Shown in pieces: positions 61,367-64,000 of a stretch of DNA of 64,000 nt (positions are counted from its first letter, which is position 1; each line of letters begins with the position of its first letter). The notes under the pieces are model-generated. The model did no database searches, had not been told where the DNA came from, and saw only the letters and a list, made by a program, of their open reading frames with translations. The translations under genes and the position numbers were made by a program. This DNA comes from Paenibacillus cellulositrophicus (GTDB taxonomy: Bacteria; Bacillota; Bacilli; Paenibacillales; Paenibacillaceae): the NCBI RefSeq assembly GCF_009363095.1, contig NZ_CP045295.1, positions 4,018,001-4,082,000 of the forward strand, written 5' to 3'.

Positions 61367-62365
61367 ATGAAGTTGAAAACAAGAAAGATGATGCTGTTCG
61401 TCATCACGGCCGTATTGGTCGTCGTGCTGGCGGCATGCGGCAATAAAAATACGGCAGAACCTGCGAAAGAGGCGTCTGCTGAACCAACCAACACTTCGGC
61501 GGCTTCCGGTTCCGAGGAGCTGACGATTAAGCATAAGCTTGGCGAGACAAAGGTCAAAAAAAATCCGCAGAAGGTCGTCGTGTTCGACTTTGGCATTCTG
61601 GATACATTGGATAAATTGGGCGTTCAGGTCACCGGGGTTCCGCAGGCGAACATTCCCCCGTACCTGTCCAAATACGCCGACAAGGATGCATACAGCAACG
61701 TGGGGAGTCTGAAAGAGCCGGACTTTGAAAAAATCAACGCGCTGAGCCCGGACCTGATTATTATCTCGGGCCGCCAATCCGAAGCTTACGAGGAGCTCAG
61801 CAAGATCGCGCCGACGGTCTACCTGGGCCTGGATACGGCGCGGTACATGGAATCGTTTAAGGAGAATATGAACACCGTCGGCCAGATCTTCGGCAAAGAA
61901 GACGAGATCCAAACGGAGCTGGACCATGTCGACAAGACGATCGCGGAAATTCACGATAAAGCCGCTGCTTCGGGCAAAAACGCCCTGATCGTGCTGGCGA
62001 ACGAAGGCAAGCTGAGCGCTTACGGCGCGGGCTCCCGCTTCGGCCTGATCCACGATGTGCTGGGCTTTACGCCGGTGGATGCAAACATTGAAGCTTCTAC
62101 GCACGGTCAAAGCGTCACATCCGAATACGTAGCCGAGAAGAATCCGGACTACCTGTTCGTCGTGGACCGCGGCGCGGCTGTGGCCGGAGAAGGCGGAGAA
62201 TCCGTGTCCGCCAAGCAGACGGTGGAGAACGATCTGATCAAAAATACGAAAGCCTTCAAAGAAGGGCACATCGTCTATCTTGACCCGAACTACTGGTACC
62301 TCTCCGGCGGCGGACTGCTGTCGGTACAGGAGATGGTCAAGGAAGTCGGAGCAAGCATTCAGTAG
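61367..62365 (+). CDS. Siderophore-binding lipoprotein (YclQ-like)
   Basis: The 332-residue lipoprotein has a lipobox VLAAC (Cys near residue 23), an Ala/Glu/Thr linker and a class III periplasmic-binding fold. PEKVVVFDFG-like KVVVFDFGILDTLDKLG (about 67-83) and LIIISGRQSEAYEEL (about 127-141) are family landmarks. YclQ binds petrobactin; specificity here is inferred from gene order only. The start is uncertain: the ATG at 61367 has only a weak GGGGTGG close upstream. It is separated from the ATPase gene by 216 bases and may have its own promoter. Confidence 0.85.
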   Translation: MKLKTRKMMLFVITAVLVVVLAACGNKNTAEPAKEASAEPTNTSAASGSEELTIKHKLGETKVKKNPQKVVVFDFGILDTLDKLGVQVTGVPQANIPPYLSKYADKDAYSNVGSLKEPDFEKINALSPDLIIISGRQSEAYEELSKIAPTVYLGLDTARYMESFKENMNTVGQIFGKEDEIQTELDHVDKTIAEIHDKAAASGKNALIVLANEGKLSAYGAGSRFGLIHDVLGFTPVDANIEASTHGQSVTSEYVAEKNPDYLFVVDRGAAVAGEGGESVSAKQTVENDLIKNTKAFKEGHIVYLDPNYWYLSGGGLLSVQEMVKEVGASIQ

Positions 62366-62414
62366 TTAGGCAAAGAGTGCGCGGCCGTTGAGGCGCGTTA
62401 CTTCCCGGAGCTGT

Positions 62415-62449
62415 CGCGGAGGTCCGTAAGGACGCCGCGGCGGTTTTTT
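62415..62449 (+). terminator. Terminator after the siderophore operon
   Basis: CGCGG-AG-GTCC pairs with GGAC-GC-CGCGG around GTAA, followed by CGGTTTTTT. Confidence 0.75.
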
Positions 62450-62468
62450 GCGTTTCTTCTCTGCCCCC

Positions 62469-62807
62469 TTATCGCTGCGGTTCCGCCAGCATCAGGAAGT
62501 AGGTGACCAGATAAGCGCAAGAGGTTGCTCCAAACCATGCAAATATGCCCGGGGTCATCGCGAGGTACAAACTAATGGGCAGGGACCAAAGAAAAGCGAT
62601 CAGCATAAGCGCTTTAAGGCGAAACCATGCAGATACGATCGCAAGGGCAGCCGGCACGCACAGCGTAAAGAAGGTGATTTGAAGGGGGCGGGTTTCGAGG
62701 CTGGATGAATACGGATTGAAAAAGCCCAGCATCATCCAAAGCAGGATGGTGGCTGTACCGGCAATCGTTGCGAGCAGAGCTGCCGGGCGTCTGAGTTGAC
62801 GTATCAT
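62469..62807 (-). CDS. Small hypothetical membrane protein
   Basis: The 112-residue protein has four hydrophobic segments (about 9-29, 43-61, 65-84, 88-107) and no recognised motif. AGAGGTG precedes the ATG. It lies 50 bases downstream of the lipoprotein gene on the same strand, so the pair may be an operon. Function not recognised. Confidence 0.65.
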   Translation of the reverse strand: MIRQLRRPAALLATIAGTATILLWMMLGFFNPYSSSLETRPLQITFFTLCVPAALAIVSAWFRLKALMLIAFLWSLPISLYLAMTPGIFAWFGATSCAYLVTYFLMLAEPQR

Positions 62808-62857
62808 CGATAAAACACCTCTTTCGTCACCTTAATGAATCGGGTTGACCCCGACAT

Positions 62858-63433
62858 CTACTTATCTATCGGTTCCTTTTCTTCCCCATCTTGGCCGCTC
62901 CTTCCGCCAGAACCGGGGGTTACCTCCAATTCAGAAAAGGGCGACTGGTGGACCATAAAGAAGAAACGGGAATGCCCCATAACGGACAGCTCTTGAGCTT
63001 CGTTATTCCCTTTTACGGTCATGCTGGTAATCTTCGGGTCAAACACTTTTCCGGCAAGAATATTCACATTACGCCCCTTCGCGGGTTGAACGGTAAAGCC
63101 CCCGGTCATATAAGGAGTATCCTCTCCTTGAAAGTTCCGATAGGGGGACAACCGGTACCACTGATACCCGCGGGACCCCTCGTTCACCCCACCCACTCCG
63201 AAGGCGCCGTATTTTTCGTAAAAGATGAGCTCTTCCCCGTCGACCGTAATGGTCGTGAGTACGTCGGACAGTTCAACCTGCTCTTCATGAAGGCCATATT
63301 CTACGGCCTGTTCAGCACTGTGAAACCATGGAGAGCCGGGCGACGCCGACGTTGCACGGCTGCAGCCTATCAACAGACAGATGACATATAACACAACCGG
63401 TACCATGACCAGTCTGGTTTGAATTTTGATCAC
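62858..63433 (-). CDS. Hypothetical lipoprotein
   Basis: The 191-residue product starts at GTG with AAGGAGG eight bases upstream. It has a signal peptide and lipobox CLLIGC (Cys at 24), then a globular domain with no motif I can name (HSAEQAVEYGLHEEQ, GYQWYRLSPYRNFQGEDTPY). It ends in a Gly/Glu-rich tail. It is probably anchored on the outside of the membrane. Possible operon with the following small membrane protein. Confidence 0.7.
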   Translation of the reverse strand: MIKIQTRLVMVPVVLYVICLLIGCSRATSASPGSPWFHSAEQAVEYGLHEEQVELSDVLTTITVDGEELIFYEKYGAFGVGGVNEGSRGYQWYRLSPYRNFQGEDTPYMTGGFTVQPAKGRNVNILAGKVFDPKITSMTVKGNNEAQELSVMGHSRFFFMVHQSPFSELEVTPGSGGRSGQDGEEKEPIDK

Positions 63434-63628
63434 GGCTGTACCTCCTTCTCATACCTCAAAACCCAACGTCCTTTACTCTTAAACGTTAATCTGTGATAAA
63501 AGTTGGCTGATGGCATCATTTCACCACCCGACCTCCATCCTATTGTGCGGCAAATCGGGAATATGCTTAAATAACAGAAAGGGTTAAAAACGGTCGCCAA
63601 CATGCGCGGTTGAAGAAAGGGGGCGAGG

Positions 63629-64000
63629 ATGGTGGCCCAGCTGGATTTTGATCCAAGCGGATATACGGTCAGTTACCAGGAGGAGCGCATTTCGCTGCTT
63701 GCCAAAGAGTATGCGCTGCTGCAATTTTTATACAGCCATCGCGGTCAGGCTTTTAGCCGGGAACAGCTGCTGGACCGGGTATGGCCGATGGAATATCCAG
63801 TGGAGCGGACGGTGGACGACCACATTTACCGTCTGCGTAAGAAGCTGCGTCCTTGGAGTAACCGGGTCTTTCTGAACACGGTGCGCGGCTATGGCTACAG
63901 CCTGACGGTCAAAGAGCCGGATCTCCGCAATCCGTCGATGCAGGATACCGAGCTGCAGGCCCAAATGCGGCAGCTGATGAACAAGTACCTCATGTACGGT
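63629..64000 (+). CDS. Winged-helix DNA-binding protein (3' end beyond window)
   Basis: An open frame of 124 codons runs off the right edge. Residues 1-95 form an OmpR-type winged helix: ISLLAKEYALLQFLYSHRGQ, SREQLLDRVWPMEYPVERTVDDHIYRLRKKL and the wing VRGYGYSLTV. GAAAGGGGGCGAGG precedes the ATG, so this is a real start and there is no N-terminal receiver domain. The frame continues past the winged helix (QDTELQAQMRQLMNKY), implying a different C-terminal domain, as in one-component regulators. Target unknown. Confidence 0.75.
   Translation, partial: MVAQLDFDPSGYTVSYQEERISLLAKEYALLQFLYSHRGQAFSREQLLDRVWPMEYPVERTVDDHIYRLRKKLRPWSNRVFLNTVRGYGYSLTVKEPDLRNPSMQDTELQAQMRQLMNKYLMYG

Overview
The window reads as a chromosomal segment of a spore-forming Gram-positive bacterium, most likely a Paenibacillus or close relative. 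This rests on a GerA-type germination protein, a DUF4023 mini-protein and a YdjO-type cold-inducible protein. It also fits the strong AGGAGG ribosome binding sites, frequent GTG/TTG starts, lipobox lipoproteins, and fairly GC-rich genes set in AT-rich intergenic DNA. No rRNA, tRNA, transposase, phage gene or CRISPR array was seen. The genus is inferred; no search was run.

Layout. 0-11 kb: partial gerA-type gene, a small protein, ROK sugar kinase, MarR regulator with FUSC exporter, a pentanucleotide repeat tract, LysR regulator divergent from threonine synthase, an FAD oxidoreductase, and bioB behind a clear BirA operator. 11-22 kb: TetR regulator with MMPL exporter, ArsR-type regulator with old yellow enzyme, large catalase, and MprF. 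22-29 kb: a structured dispersed repeat, then a VTC/DUF4956/CotH operon next to a two-component system, and a cupin. 29-36 kb: a candidate small RNA or attenuator, a DUF2294/MpsC protein, a LipL-like octanoyltransferase, TetR regulator with glycosyltransferase, a YdjO-like protein, and a secreted YVTN/phosphoesterase. 36-48 kb: RND permease, a copper amine oxidase N-domain protein, ald with divergent adeR, a glycosyltransferase, and a heterodimeric ABC exporter. 48-50 kb: about 1.1 kb of repeats. 50-54 kb: tatA, tatC, a GMC oxidoreductase and a Tat-signal small subunit, divergent from a lipoprotein cytochrome c. 54-57 kb: a sugar ABC importer without its own ATPase. 57-64 kb: DedA, DUF4023, a Fur-boxed YclNOPQ-type siderophore importer, two hypothetical genes, and a partial winged-helix protein.

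How the genes fit together. Several blocks look like complete functional units. (1) A periplasm-side dehydrogenase chain carries its own Tat translocon: only the small subunit has a twin-arginine signal, so the FAD subunit is probably exported by hitchhiking and passes electrons to the membrane cytochrome c. (2) A polyphosphate-polymerase-like VTC protein, a DUF4956 membrane protein and a doubly membrane-anchored CotH-like kinase form an operon. Its promoter carries direct TTAAG repeats suited to the adjacent OmpR-family regulator. (3) Three regulator/target pairs share visible operator motifs (BirA with bioB, TetR with MMPL, ArsR-type with OYE).

The least explained material is a repeat family with one copy after mprF (about 22.2-22.43 kb) and two after the ABC exporter (48.56-49.19 kb). 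Each copy ends in conserved hairpins, and the second copy is preceded by a tandem array of about 46 bp units containing TTTGTTC-N9-GAACAAA palindromes.
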